Assembly: GCF_032773895.1 (NCBI RefSeq)
Contig: NZ_CP120416.1
Location: 4,183,001 to 4,247,000 of the forward strand
Length of the DNA stretch: 64,000 nucleotides
Source: Teredinibacter sp. KSP-S5-2
GTDB lineage: Bacteria; Pseudomonadota; Gammaproteobacteria; Pseudomonadales; Cellvibrionaceae
Reading direction: 5' to 3'
Shown here piece after piece: positions 1 through 8,367 of the stretch. Under the pieces are notes generated by a model. The model was not told the origin of the DNA and did no database searches. It saw nothing but the letters and a program-made list of their open reading frames with translations. A program made the translations under genes and the position numbers. Positions within the stretch are counted from its first letter, which is position 1. Each line of letters begins with the position of its first letter.

Positions 1-163
1 TACTCAACATACAACCCTACCAGTTCCTCTCGCCTATGTAGGCAATAAAGATATCAGTTTACTGGAAGGTGGTTTGGCCGACATTTCACCGTCTATTCTG
101 GACCTACTGAATGTTGAGCAACCTGCTGAAATGACAGGAAAAAGCTTAATCTCCCGGAAATAA
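1..163 (+). CDS. gpmI: 2,3-bisphosphoglycerate-independent phosphoglycerate mutase, 3' end (partial)
   Basis: The window opens inside this gene; only the last 53 codons are present, read from base 2 to the TAA at 161-163. The tail carries the GpmI C-terminal pattern: a short strand, then [11 protein letters not shown], then [10 protein letters not shown]. The enzyme interconverts 3- and 2-phosphoglycerate in glycolysis in the cytoplasm. It is followed in the same direction by an EnvC-like gene and ctpA, the same order as in Pseudomonas and relatives, which supports the call. The metal-binding and phosphoserine residues lie outside the window. Confidence 0.9.
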   Translation, partial: TQHTTLPVPLAYVGNKDISLLEGGLADISPSILDLLNVEQPAEMTGKSLISRK

Positions 164-217
164 ATTCCTCTAGCTCCAAGGAGGGAGCTTACAATTTCAC
201 AATGTCAGGTTACACTT

Positions 218-1384
218 GTGGCCATGCATTCGATCAACACACACATATTCCGTCCACTACTGATAATACTCGCGCTATTCATCGCGGGGATATCGCCGTG
301 TCATGCGGACGAGCAGCAGGATAAAGTTCGTCTCGAAAGATTAAAACGCTCAATTAACGAGCTAAAAGCAGAGCTGGAAAAAACCAAATCCAGTCGCGAT
401 GAGGTACTAAAAAGCCTGGAAAAAACCGAAAAGGAAATTGGCCAGCTAAACCAAAAGGCAGAAAAGCTTCAACAAAAGGTGAAGGATAGCCAATCTAACC
501 TGGACTCACTGCGCGATGAACGAAGCCAGCTGAATCAAAAAAAAACATCTCAGAAAAACCAGGTATCTCAGCATATTAATGCCGCATACCGTTTGGGAAC
601 CCAGTCCAATATTCGATTACTGCTCAACCAAAAGGACCCGACAACTGTCGCCCGCAACCTGAAATATTACGATTATCTGGTTAAAGCCAGAGCACAAATT
701 ATCTCTGACTACACCGATACGATTGAGCGTATCAATACAATCGAACCCGAGATTGCCTACGAGGCACAAAAGCTACAACAAAACTACAACGATCTTAAGA
801 AAAAGCGAGACCAACTCGCCAGTGCTCAAAACCAGCGACAGGCAACTATTGCCAAACTAACCCAGAATATCAGCAGCAAAGGGCAAAAACTCGAGGCTTT
901 ACATAAAGACAGGGATCGCCTGGAACGGCTCCTAAATCAAGTTACATCATTAATAGAAGATATCGATGTACCAGGCGCGAAATCCAGTTTTGTCAGCTTG
1001 AAAGGGAAACTTCCATGGCCAACCCAAGGTCGAATCAAGCACCAGTATGGTTCCCGCAGAGCAGATGGCCAACTTCTCTGGGAAGGGTTGATGATCGATG
1101 CCAAAGCCGGCGCACCGGTCAAAGCCATCCATCACGGACGCATTGTTTTTTCAGATTACCTTCGTGGTCACGGACTCTTGATTATTATTGATCACGGTTC
1201 AGGTTTTATGTCGCTCTATGCACACAACCAGACTCTGTATAAAGAAATCGGGGAATGGGTGGAAGCCAACGAAACCATTGCATCGGTTGGAAACAGTGGA
1301 GGCCTCGACCAGGCCGCGTTATATTTCCAACTAAGACGCAACGGCAAACCAACAAATCCAAAATATTGGATTAAATCAGCATAA
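218..1384 (+). CDS. envC: EnvC-like murein hydrolase activator (degenerate LytM/M23 domain)
   Basis: The 388-aa protein has an N-terminal signal peptide (about residues 1-30, ending PCHA), a long Lys/Glu/Gln-rich coiled coil (about 31-250) and a C-terminal LytM fold (about 275-385). The usual metal ligands are missing: the HxxxD position reads WEGLMID and the HxH position reads ALYFQLR. That is the EnvC condition, where the domain activates amidases instead of cutting peptidoglycan. Likely role: periplasmic control of septal wall splitting. The GTG at 218 is the first conventional in-frame start, with ATG at 224 as alternative, but the strong AGGAGGG at 179-185 lies about 30 bases upstream (see findings). 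It sits between gpmI and ctpA in one direction. Confidence 0.85.
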   Translation: MAMHSINTHIFRPLLIILALFIAGISPCHADEQQDKVRLERLKRSINELKAELEKTKSSRDEVLKSLEKTEKEIGQLNQKAEKLQQKVKDSQSNLDSLRDERSQLNQKKTSQKNQVSQHINAAYRLGTQSNIRLLLNQKDPTTVARNLKYYDYLVKARAQIISDYTDTIERINTIEPEIAYEAQKLQQNYNDLKKKRDQLASAQNQRQATIAKLTQNISSKGQKLEALHKDRDRLERLLNQVTSLIEDIDVPGAKSSFVSLKGKLPWPTQGRIKHQYGSRRADGQLLWEGLMIDAKAGAPVKAIHHGRIVFSDYLRGHGLLIIIDHGSGFMSLYAHNQTLYKEIGEWVEANETIASVGNSGGLDQAALYFQLRRNGKPTNPKYWIKSA

Positions 1385-1461
1385 GAGTTAAACGATAAAG
1401 CGATTATTCTTATACACTTAGATAAACACAGCTAAGTGGCACAATTGGGGTTATAACAATC

Positions 1462-2886
1462 ATGGCTTGGTTTACAACAAAACAAACACCGGCTTTTTTC
1501 ATTGTAATGGTCGGCCTATTGATGGGACTAAGTGTTTGTTCACAGTCAGACGTCGCACAAGATGATGAAGCAGGGGAACCAACACCACCCGCTCAAACTG
1601 AAAAAGTCAGCGTATTGCCCCTCGAAGATCTACGAGTCTTTACCAAAGCATACGACCATATTCGTAACGCCTACGTTGAGGAAATCGACGATAAAACATT
1701 ACTTGAATATGCTATTCGTGGAATGCTTCAACAACTGGATCCCCATTCAGCCTACCTGGATGAGGAATCCTCAAAGGAACTCCAGGAACATACTACAGGC
1801 CAATTCGGAGGCCTCGGAATTGAAGTAGGCATGGATGAAGGCTTTGTTCGCGTCGTATCCCCAATCGACGACACCCCTGCAGCGCGCGCTGGCGTAGAAG
1901 CCGGAGACTTAATTATTAAACTCGACGGCATCACCGTAAAAGGACTCACCCTAAACGAAGCGGTTAAGAAAATGCGAGGCCCCAAAGGCTCAGACATTAT
2001 TCTAACCATTGTCAGAGAAGGGGTTGATAAGCCATTCGATATAAAAATCACTCGCGACACAATAAAAGTCCGAAGTGTTAATTCAAAACTCATCGAAGAT
2101 GATTTCGCCTATATTCGTATCGCTCAGTTCCAGCTTCGAACAGCGGATGATGTCAAAAATGGTCTGGCCAAACTACAGGAAAAAAATGCCGATATAAAAG
2201 GCTTGGTGTTAGACCTGCGCAATAATCCCGGTGGACTATTACAAGCAGCGGTGGAAGTATCTGACCTGTTTTTGCAATCAGGAAAAATTGTTTACACCGA
2301 AGGACGTATAGCCAACTCCAACACGGAATACACGGCATCTCCTGGAGATATCAGTCAGGGTTTACCGATCGTTGTACTCATTAATGGTGGCTCCGCATCA
2401 GCTTCCGAAATTGTTGCCGGCGCTCTACAGGATCACAGAAGAGCACTATTAATAGGCACCCAGAGTTTCGGCAAGGGCTCAGTACAAACGATTATTCCCG
2501 TGACTGAAACCAAAAACGTAAAAATCACAACCGCGCTTTACTTCACACCAAAGGGACGCTCAATACAGGCTCAGGGTATCATTCCTGATATAACGGTTGA
2601 ACGGGTTCGAGTAACCGCCGTACAAAAGCGTAACGGGGTCAGTGAAGCAGATCTGTCTGGGCATATCAAAAACGCCAAGGGCGGAAAAGATATTCAGTCA
2701 AAAGACAAAAAAGCAGAGGAATCTGCGCAGGAATTATTTAATCGGGACAGCCAGCTATACGAAGCCTTAAATATATTAAAAGGTATTCACTTGCTTAGCC
2801 AGCAAACATCAACCCCTGAGCAGGAACAAACCAGCGATGCGGTTGACGGCGACAACAACGTTGACATCAATAAAGACGCGCAATAG
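1462..2886 (+). CDS. ctpA: carboxyl-terminal processing protease, S41 family
   Basis: This 474-aa periplasmic serine protease has an N-terminal export signal ending near LSVC, a PDZ domain (about residues 100-185) and the S41 core. The catalytic dyad is visible as Ser313 in GSASASEIV and Lys338 in SFGKGSVQ, 25 residues apart as in E. coli Prc. It should trim or degrade envelope proteins from the C terminus. A Cys follows the hydrophobic segment, but the -1 residue is Val, so lipidation is doubtful. It follows the EnvC-like gene by 77 bases and precedes a YibQ-like gene by 15 bases, probably one transcript. The C terminus is acidic and low in complexity. Confidence 0.93.
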   Translation: MAWFTTKQTPAFFIVMVGLLMGLSVCSQSDVAQDDEAGEPTPPAQTEKVSVLPLEDLRVFTKAYDHIRNAYVEEIDDKTLLEYAIRGMLQQLDPHSAYLDEESSKELQEHTTGQFGGLGIEVGMDEGFVRVVSPIDDTPAARAGVEAGDLIIKLDGITVKGLTLNEAVKKMRGPKGSDIILTIVREGVDKPFDIKITRDTIKVRSVNSKLIEDDFAYIRIAQFQLRTADDVKNGLAKLQEKNADIKGLVLDLRNNPGGLLQAAVEVSDLFLQSGKIVYTEGRIANSNTEYTASPGDISQGLPIVVLINGGSASASEIVAGALQDHRRALLIGTQSFGKGSVQTIIPVTETKNVKITTALYFTPKGRSIQAQGIIPDITVERVRVTAVQKRNGVSEADLSGHIKNAKGGKDIQSKDKKAEESAQELFNRDSQLYEALNILKGIHLLSQQTSTPEQEQTSDAVDGDNNVDINKDAQ

Positions 2887-2901
2887 CTATTTAAGTAAAC
2901 C

Positions 2902-3681
2902 ATGCAGCAACGTTTATTGACGCGACTTTTGCTCGCCATCGCACTACTTTTGTGTACGGTGGCGAAAGCAACGAACCTTGGCCCCATAGCCCCAGAAGTA
3001 ACAGCGCCTAAAATCGCGATCATCATTGACGACATAGGCTACCTGCTTTCTGAAGGACAACAAACCCTCAAACTCCCGCAACCAGTCACTTTATCTGTCA
3101 TTCCATTTACTCCCTACGGTGTGGACCTGGCGCAAAACGCACACGATCTGGACATAGAAATCATGCTCCATGCACCGATGGAAATTTCTGGAAACAGACC
3201 TTGGGAAAATGGGTTAAAGGAAAATATGTCTCGCCAGGAAATTCAACAGAAACTGGATGACATGCTAAGGAATATTCCTAACGTAGCAGGTGTTAACAAT
3301 CACGGAGGAAGCAAGCTTACAGAGCGGTTAGCACCGATGACCTGGGTTATGGAGCGGCTTAAAGCCGACCAGCTGTATTTCATTGATAGCCGTACTTCGA
3401 TCAACAGCCAGGCTGCTCATGCTGCCGCCTATCTGGATTTAAACTACGCCTCTCGCGACGTATTCCTCGACAATACCCTGGATGCTGAATCCATTAGACA
3501 TCAAATAACACGCTTAAAAAATAAAGCACGTAAACACGGCCACGCCATCGCCATAGGGCACCCACACAAGCTGACGCTGGAAATCCTACAGCAGGAAATT
3601 CCCCAATTAAAAAATGAGGGCTTCGAACTATTAAAAGTTTCCGAACTTCTCGATTATATTCATACGCCTCCAGCATCCTGA
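2902..3681 (+). CDS. divergent polysaccharide deacetylase family protein (YibQ-like)
   Basis: The 259-aa protein begins with a signal peptide (about residues 1-23, cut after AKA) and then shows the divergent polysaccharide deacetylase core. The IIIDDIGY strand carries Asp43/Asp44, and later come LHAPMEI, GVNNHGGSKLT and IDSRTS, ending with AIGHPHKLTLE. These are the family's conserved blocks around a NodB-like barrel; the usual NNHMGS reads NNHGGS here. A periplasmic location is expected; the substrate is unknown. It starts 15 bases after ctpA, matching the envC-ctpA-yibQ order seen in many gammaproteobacteria, so a role in envelope or wall processing is inferred from context. Confidence 0.88.
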   Translation: MQQRLLTRLLLAIALLLCTVAKATNLGPIAPEVTAPKIAIIIDDIGYLLSEGQQTLKLPQPVTLSVIPFTPYGVDLAQNAHDLDIEIMLHAPMEISGNRPWENGLKENMSRQEIQQKLDDMLRNIPNVAGVNNHGGSKLTERLAPMTWVMERLKADQLYFIDSRTSINSQAAHAAAYLDLNYASRDVFLDNTLDAESIRHQITRLKNKARKHGHAIAIGHPHKLTLEILQQEIPQLKNEGFELLKVSELLDYIHTPPAS

Positions 3682-3730
3682 CCGTTCAAACCCCACTCCG
3701 CCCCACCTATCGAGCAATTCACACTCTTTA

Positions 3731-3791
3731 TGTGACAAGCATCACATTTAAGACCAAAAACAACTGCAGGATTGAATCACAAGCCTATAAT
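3731..3791 (+). promoter_or_regulatory. candidate class I CRP-dependent promoter
   Basis: TGTGACAAGCATCACA at 3731-3746 is a perfect TGTGA-N6-TCACA CRP/Vfr core, with T-rich and A-rich flanks that extend the symmetry. A perfect TATAAT lies at 3786-3791 with no good -35 box. If transcription starts near 3798-3800, the CRP centre (3738.5) sits at about -60, the class I position. The expected transcript would reach the small gene at 4015 after a leader of about 215 bases. In the rest of that leader I see only a weak GAATT/AATTC inverted repeat near 3857-3874. Confidence 0.6.
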
Positions 3792-4014
3792 TTGATCAGC
3801 GGTCTCGGTACCGGGGTGTGTATTGGCACAAAAATAGCTATACGAAAACGTGACAGAATTCAAAAAAAGTAATTCTTTCTAAAAAGTATAGTGTTTTCAA
3901 GGACTTAACACTTACACCCAATTATCGAGGCGCTGTTGGTGTCAAAAATACTGACATAGGGGTGCCGAAGCTCGAAACCTAGATGCTTTAGCAGAACACT
4001 TAAAGGAAGTTGTA

Positions 4015-4254
4015 ATGAGAGAAGATGTTATGAACAGAAACGGTGAAGACGGAGTTGCACTACCAAATCGAAACAGTCGATACTTTCAAAAAGGTAATTA
4101 CTGGTATTACAGTACACGAGAAGGTGTTGATATTGGCCCATTCGACTCACTAAGCGAAGCGGAAACCGGTGCCAGCGACTTTATCGATTTTATTATTCAC
4201 GCAGAACCCTCTATCGTTCAAACATTAACGCGCTACGGTCGAGCAGCAGCTTAA
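4015..4254 (+). CDS. small DUF6316-like protein
   Basis: The 79-aa protein has no signal peptide or membrane segment. Its centre reads RYFQKGNYWYYSTREGVDIGPF, followed by an Asp/Glu-rich helix and IDFI; this aromatic plus TREG...GPF pattern is what I recall for the DUF6316 family of small proteins in Cellvibrionales and Pseudomonas relatives, whose function is unknown. The start at 4015 has AAAGGAAG about 6 bases upstream; an ATG at 4030 is possible. The gene stands alone between a candidate CRP-controlled promoter and a strong hairpin, so catabolite or cAMP control is inferred. The family name is from memory and unsearched. Confidence 0.75.
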   Translation: MREDVMNRNGEDGVALPNRNSRYFQKGNYWYYSTREGVDIGPFDSLSEAETGASDFIDFIIHAEPSIVQTLTRYGRAAA

Positions 4255-4277
4255 TCAAACGCGACCCAGTATTCTTT

Positions 4278-4302
4278 AAGGCCAGACACGATGTCTGGCC
4301 TT
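4278..4302. terminator. bidirectional hairpin between convergent genes
   Basis: AAGGCCAGACA (4278-4288) pairs perfectly with TGTCTGGCCTT (4292-4302) around a CGA loop, an 11-bp stem. It lies 24 bases after the DUF6316-like stop and before the hisF stop on the other strand. Neither side has a clear T run, so the terminator call rests on position and stem strength. Confidence 0.6.
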
Positions 4303-4392
4303 AATTCTATCTGAATAGTATCCCCAGGCTAAATTATTTGCTCAATCGTTCGAGCGATTTCATTCTTGCCAGCCAAGCCAAAACCACGCGTA

Positions 4393-5166
4393 TTACAAGC
4401 GGACTTCAATCCCCTGCTCTTGCATATATTTTTTTGCTTCGGGTACAGAGTACTCACCAAAATGGAAAATACTGGCCGCCAGCACAGCGTCTGCTCCGCC
4501 CAATTTGACTCCATCAACCAAATGGCTAAGGTCACCAACGCCACCAGAGGCAATCACTGGTACACATACGGCATCACTAATAGCTTTGGTCACACCCAAA
4601 TCAAATCCATTTTTAGTGCCGTCGCAATCCATACTGGTCAGCAGTATTTCGCCTGCACCGTAATCCACCATTTTTTTGGCCCACTCAACAGCGTCAATGC
4701 CGGTTGGTTTCCTCCCCCCGTGAGTGAAGATCTCCCACTTGTCCGGCTCACCTTCCTTGCTGACTTTTTTTGCATCAATGGCGACGACAATGCATTGCGA
4801 GCCAAAGCGTTCCGCAGCCGCTTTCACGAACTCAGGGTTCTTCACCGCCGCTGAGTTAATCGAAACTTTATCTGCACCCGCGTTCAACATATTTCGAATA
4901 TCAGACAACTCACGAATACCCCCACCAACTGTCAAAGGTATAAAAACCTCGGCAGCTATCTGCTCGACAATGTGTACCGTTGTGTCTCTGTCTTCATGAC
5001 TGGCGGTAATATCCAAAAACGTAATTTCATCAGCCCCTTGCTCGTTGTAGCGTTTTGCCACTTCTACCGGGTCACCGGCATCCCGAATATCAACAAACTG
5101 CACGCCTTTTACCACGCGCCCTTTATCAACATCCAAACAGGGAATAATACGTTTCGCTAATGCCAT
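4393..5166 (-). CDS. hisF: imidazole glycerol phosphate synthase, cyclase subunit
   Basis: The 257-aa (beta/alpha)8 barrel protein starts [20 protein letters not shown]. The two catalytic aspartates are present as Asp12 (CLDV) and Asp131 (VVAIDAKK), with phosphate-binding TVGGGI and ASGGVG loops. With HisH it makes imidazole glycerol phosphate and AICAR in histidine synthesis in the cytoplasm. Length and motifs are full. It is the last gene of the leftward hisB-hisH-hisA-hisF run, 47 bases downstream of hisA, and its stop faces the hairpin at 4278-4302. Confidence 0.97.
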   Translation of the reverse strand: MALAKRIIPCLDVDKGRVVKGVQFVDIRDAGDPVEVAKRYNEQGADEITFLDITASHEDRDTTVHIVEQIAAEVFIPLTVGGGIRELSDIRNMLNAGADKVSINSAAVKNPEFVKAAAERFGSQCIVVAIDAKKVSKEGEPDKWEIFTHGGRKPTGIDAVEWAKKMVDYGAGEILLTSMDCDGTKNGFDLGVTKAISDAVCVPVIASGGVGDLSHLVDGVKLGGADAVLAASIFHFGEYSVPEAKKYMQEQGIEVRL

Positions 5167-5213
5167 AACACTTTACTCAAAATAACTTCGCTAAGCGGGT
5201 TTGTTCTTGGTTT

Positions 5214-5948
5214 CTAGGATTCAGAATCGCAGTAGGTTTGTGCTTCAGCAACATCCAGAGTGCCTTCATAAATCGCACGACCAGTAATTGCCCCCATGAT
5301 TCCAGAAGAGGATTTTGCCTGTAGCGCACGAATATCATCCATATTGGTGATACCACCCGATGCAATAACCGGAATAGGCGAAGCCTCGGCCATTTCCACT
5401 GTGGCATCTACGTTCACCCCCTGCATCATGCCATCTCTGGCAATATCCGTGTAAACGATAGAACTGACGCCGTCATCAGCAAAACGCTTGGCCAGGTCCG
5501 TTGCTTTGGTGGTCGAAACTTCCGCCCAACCATCTGTCGCGACCAAACCATTTTTCGCATCCAAACCAACAATGATGTGACCTGGAAATTGCTTACACAT
5601 CTCTGTCACAAATTCTGGTTCTTTGACCGCTTTGGTCCCGATAATGACGTAGCTCACACCAGCATTCAGATAGTACTCGATGGTCTCTGCCGAACGGATA
5701 CCACCACCAATTTGAATAGGAAGGTCAGGATAGGCTTTCGCAATCGCCGTTACCACACCACCGTTTACGGGTTCACCGGCAAAAGCGCCGTTTAGGTCAA
5801 CTAAGTGCAAACGTCTACAACCCGCATCCACCCATCGTTTTGCCATGGAAACAGGATCGTCAGAGAAAACCGTCGAATCCTCCATAATGCCTTGCTTCAA
5901 TCTGACACAAGCACCGTCTTTTAAATCAATTGCAGGGATAATAATCAC
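5214..5948 (-). CDS. hisA: phosphoribosylformimino-5-aminoimidazole carboxamide ribotide isomerase
   Basis: The GTG start at 5948 gives a 244-aa protein beginning [12 protein letters not shown], the family's normal N terminus, with GGGAG about 9 bases upstream. A TTG at 5972 would add eight unrelated residues and is less likely. The half-barrel repeats and both phosphate loops ([12 protein letters not shown]) are visible; Asp8 is the first catalytic Asp and GLDAKNG carries the second. The enzyme performs the Amadori isomerisation before HisF/HisH. It lies between hisH and hisF. Confidence 0.95.
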   Translation of the reverse strand: MIIIPAIDLKDGACVRLKQGIMEDSTVFSDDPVSMAKRWVDAGCRRLHLVDLNGAFAGEPVNGGVVTAIAKAYPDLPIQIGGGIRSAETIEYYLNAGVSYVIIGTKAVKEPEFVTEMCKQFPGHIIVGLDAKNGLVATDGWAEVSTTKATDLAKRFADDGVSSIVYTDIARDGMMQGVNVDATVEMAEASPIPVIASGGITNMDDIRALQAKSSSGIMGAITGRAIYEGTLDVAEAQTYCDSES

Positions 5949-6032
5949 CCAAAGCACTCCCGTTTTTATCAAGCAATGGTATTTATAGCTTCGAACATAT
6001 TCGTGAAAGACAAAACCATTGCAAATAGCGTT

Positions 6033-6689
6033 TTAAAATTTGCCATCCCAAGAGACGAAGTTTTCCAATAGCTTAAGGCCATTGGTATGACTTTTTTCAG
6101 GGTGGAATTGCGCGGCAAAAACGTTGCCGCTGGCAATGTTCGTAGTAAACGTCAGACCATAATCGCTGGTGCCCGCCTGACAAGCAGTATCTGCTAACTC
6201 GACATAATAGCTATGTACAAAGTAAAACCGACCATTGTTTTCGATACCGTCCCACAACGGGTGATCAAGCCTATGCTCGACGTTATTCCAACCCATATGG
6301 GGCACTTTTAGCCGTTCAGAGGACTGCTGAAATTGTGAGTTATTGGCAAAGTTTTTGACTTGCCCTTTAAATACACCCAAGCACTCAACACCGTCATTCT
6401 CCTCAGAAAATTCCATCAGCGCCTGCATACCCACACAGATTGCCAGAATGGGTTTACCGGAATCGATGTACTCTTTCACGGCCTTATCGAATTCCAGACG
6501 GCGAATCTCCGCCATGCAATCACGAATGGCACCGACACCAGGGAAAATAACCGAATCAGCATCCGCAATTTCTTTCCGGTCACTGGTCACAGTAACGGTT
6601 AATTCCGGCGCAACATGGGCTACGGCACTGGCCACGGAATGGAGGTTACCCATTCCGTAGTCAATCACTGCTAATTTCTTTTTACTCAT
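6033..6689 (-). CDS. hisH: imidazole glycerol phosphate synthase, glutaminase subunit
   Basis: The 218-aa class I glutamine amidotransferase begins MSKKKLAVIDYGMGNLHSV. The catalytic triad is Cys85 in LAICVGMQ, His196 and Glu198 in QFHPEKSH. It releases ammonia from glutamine and passes it to HisF. The nucleophile elbow reads AICVGMQ where most relatives have GICLGMQ, a conservative change. It lies between hisB and hisA with short gaps, so co-transcription and complex formation with the HisF encoded two genes on are expected. Confidence 0.96.
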   Translation of the reverse strand: MSKKKLAVIDYGMGNLHSVASAVAHVAPELTVTVTSDRKEIADADSVIFPGVGAIRDCMAEIRRLEFDKAVKEYIDSGKPILAICVGMQALMEFSEENDGVECLGVFKGQVKNFANNSQFQQSSERLKVPHMGWNNVEHRLDHPLWDGIENNGRFYFVHSYYVELADTACQAGTSDYGLTFTTNIASGNVFAAQFHPEKSHTNGLKLLENFVSWDGKF

Positions 6690-6738
6690 ATGAAAAAATC
6701 ACGACAGGGAAAGAACACTGCGGCTCTCTCTTAACTAA

Positions 6739-7332
6739 CTATAGCGTTCCCTTGGTTGATGGCATGGCACCACCCAGTCTCGGGTCAACTTCCAAAGCCA
6801 TTCTCAGGGCGCGGCCAAATGCCTTGTATACCGTTTCAATCTGGTGGTGCGCATTCGCACCGCGTAAACAATCGATATGCAAGGTTACCTGGGCATGGTT
6901 GACAAAACCGTGGAAAAACTCAGAGAACAACTCAGTATCAAATGATCCGATACGTTTTTGAGTAAAGGGAACATTCATTACCAAGCCGGGTCTGCCGGAA
7001 AAATCGATAACCACTCTGGACAAGGCTTCGTCCAGAGGAACATAGGCATGGCCATAACGGCGAATGCCTCGTTTGTCTCCGACAGCTTCTTTCATCGCTT
7101 GTCCGAGTGTAATGCCGATATCTTCGACACTGTGATGGTCATCGATGTGGGTATCACCATCGCAGGTTACATCCAGATCAATCAAACCGTGACGGGCGAT
7201 TTGATCCATCATGTGCTCCAAAAACGGCACCCCAGTATCAAATACGGCTTTCCCCTCTCCATCGAGGTTCAAGCTCACGGAAATCTTGGTTTCAAGCGTA
7301 TCTCGCTTGACCGATGCTTTGCGTTCAGCCAT
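6739..7332 (-). CDS. hisB: imidazoleglycerol-phosphate dehydratase
   Basis: This is the single-function form (197 aa) without the histidinol phosphatase domain found in enterobacteria. Starting at the ATG at 7332 gives [16 protein letters not shown], the usual N terminus; the ATG at 7338 adds two residues and is possible. The manganese-binding [10 protein letters not shown] and the second [18 protein letters not shown] motifs are intact. It catalyses dehydration of imidazole glycerol phosphate. It is the first gene of the leftward his run in this window; no attenuator-type leader peptide with a His run is visible upstream. Confidence 0.96.
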   Translation of the reverse strand: MAERKASVKRDTLETKISVSLNLDGEGKAVFDTGVPFLEHMMDQIARHGLIDLDVTCDGDTHIDDHHSVEDIGITLGQAMKEAVGDKRGIRRYGHAYVPLDEALSRVVIDFSGRPGLVMNVPFTQKRIGSFDTELFSEFFHGFVNHAQVTLHIDCLRGANAHHQIETVYKAFGRALRMALEVDPRLGGAMPSTKGTL

Positions 7333-7527
7333 GACCATAACTCTTCATTTATCTTACATTTGGCAATAGGCCGGCAATTATAGCGGGCAGGGGCCGCTAA
7401 GGGCTAGGAAAGATGTTTACTCTGACTACAAATCACCTGATTGACGCTCGTCAAACCGACTAAAATTCAAACAGGGTAGCCTAATCCGATATTCATCAAA
7501 TAACGATATAACAAAGGAGCTAACTAC

Positions 7528-7659
7528 ATGAACGATGCAGTATTTTTTGGAGGAATCGCCTTACTCAGCAGTATGGGCGCAATTGTCGTGGTGGCCGCGC
7601 TTGCGGGTGTATTACTAAAAGTTCTCGATTCCCATATTGATCATGGAGAAGAACACTAA
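7528..7659 (+). CDS. 43-aa single-pass membrane peptide, unrecognised
   Basis: An ATG at 7528, with AAAGGAG about 9 bases upstream, opens a 43-codon frame: MNDAVFFGGIALLSSMGAIV, a continuing hydrophobic stretch, then a polar tail LDSHIDHGEEH. One membrane helix of about 22 residues fills the middle. The good ribosome site and the Gly/Ala-rich helix support a real small gene; I do not recognise the family. A GC-rich imperfect hairpin follows (7681-7703). It stands alone between hisB (divergent) and the thioredoxin-like gene. Confidence 0.6.
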   Translation: MNDAVFFGGIALLSSMGAIVVVAALAGVLLKVLDSHIDHGEEH

Positions 7660-7680
7660 ACTCCATCCCCTTCTATATAC

Positions 7681-7703
7681 GGAGGGGTGAACTCACCCCC
7701 CTC
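7681..7703 (+). terminator. possible terminator after the 43-aa gene
   Basis: GGGGTGA (7684-7690) pairs with TCACCCC (7693-7699) over a two-base loop, and the stem can continue across a bulge to GGA/CTC. There is no T run, so function is uncertain. Confidence 0.35.
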
Positions 7704-7779
7704 TGTAACTGTCATACCTTTCACAACCAATAGCTGGCAAACATCGCCTTATTAGTAATGTTCAACAGTGATAGAGAGA

Positions 7780-8247
7780 ATGACAGAACTGACTTCCCAC
7801 CCCGAAGAAGATAAAAAGAACCCCTGGCGCAGCCTGATTGGCTTTGGAGTGCTATTACTTCTCGCCTATTTCGCCAATGTGAAATTGCAATCCTATTTGG
7901 GACGTCAGGCTTTCGACGCAACTGGTCTGGCAGAAATACCCCTGGAACAAGCCCTTGAGAAAGCCCGCAAGGAAAATAAACTGGTACTCGCGGACATGTC
8001 AGCAATTTGGTGTCCAGCCTGTCGAAAACTAGACAAAAATGTGCTGAGCAATAACGATGTGCAGCAAGCCATCAATCAAAAATATATTTTTACCCGCATT
8101 GAATACGAAACAGAAGCGGGTAAAGCTTTCAGTCAAAAATATCAAGTATCCGGCTTCCCTACATTGCTCGTTCTCGATACCAAAGGCACATTGGTACGCA
8201 GATTACCACTTACATTTGACACCAAAGCTTTTCTTTCTAATCTATAA
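7780..8247 (+). CDS. membrane-anchored thioredoxin-fold protein
   Basis: The 155-aa protein has a short polar N terminus, one membrane helix (about residues 19-36) and a thioredoxin-like domain with Cys78-Pro-Ala-Cys81 in IWCPACRKLD and the cis-proline loop GFPT (Pro127). This is the Thioredoxin_7/DsbD-C type, probably facing the periplasm and acting in thiol reduction or oxidation. The ATG at 7780 directly follows AGAGAGA; a GTG at 7768 would add four residues and cannot be excluded. No cytochrome c or Dsb partner lies next to it, so the substrate is unknown. Confidence 0.75.
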   Translation: MTELTSHPEEDKKNPWRSLIGFGVLLLLAYFANVKLQSYLGRQAFDATGLAEIPLEQALEKARKENKLVLADMSAIWCPACRKLDKNVLSNNDVQQAINQKYIFTRIEYETEAGKAFSQKYQVSGFPTLLVLDTKGTLVRRLPLTFDTKAFLSNL

Positions 8248-8367
8248 AAAACCTAGCTAAACAACCTACACCCCAAAGCAGCAGTATTTCTCTGGCAATA
8301 AAATTCAACGTATGCGGGTAGGCTGGTTTACAATTGCCGCCCCACTAACAAGTTGAAGTGATATTTC

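Noticed and set aside
4366-4854. 162-codon plus-strand frame over hisF
   Set aside because: It lies fully antisense to hisF, whose product is unmistakable; the translation has no recognisable features.
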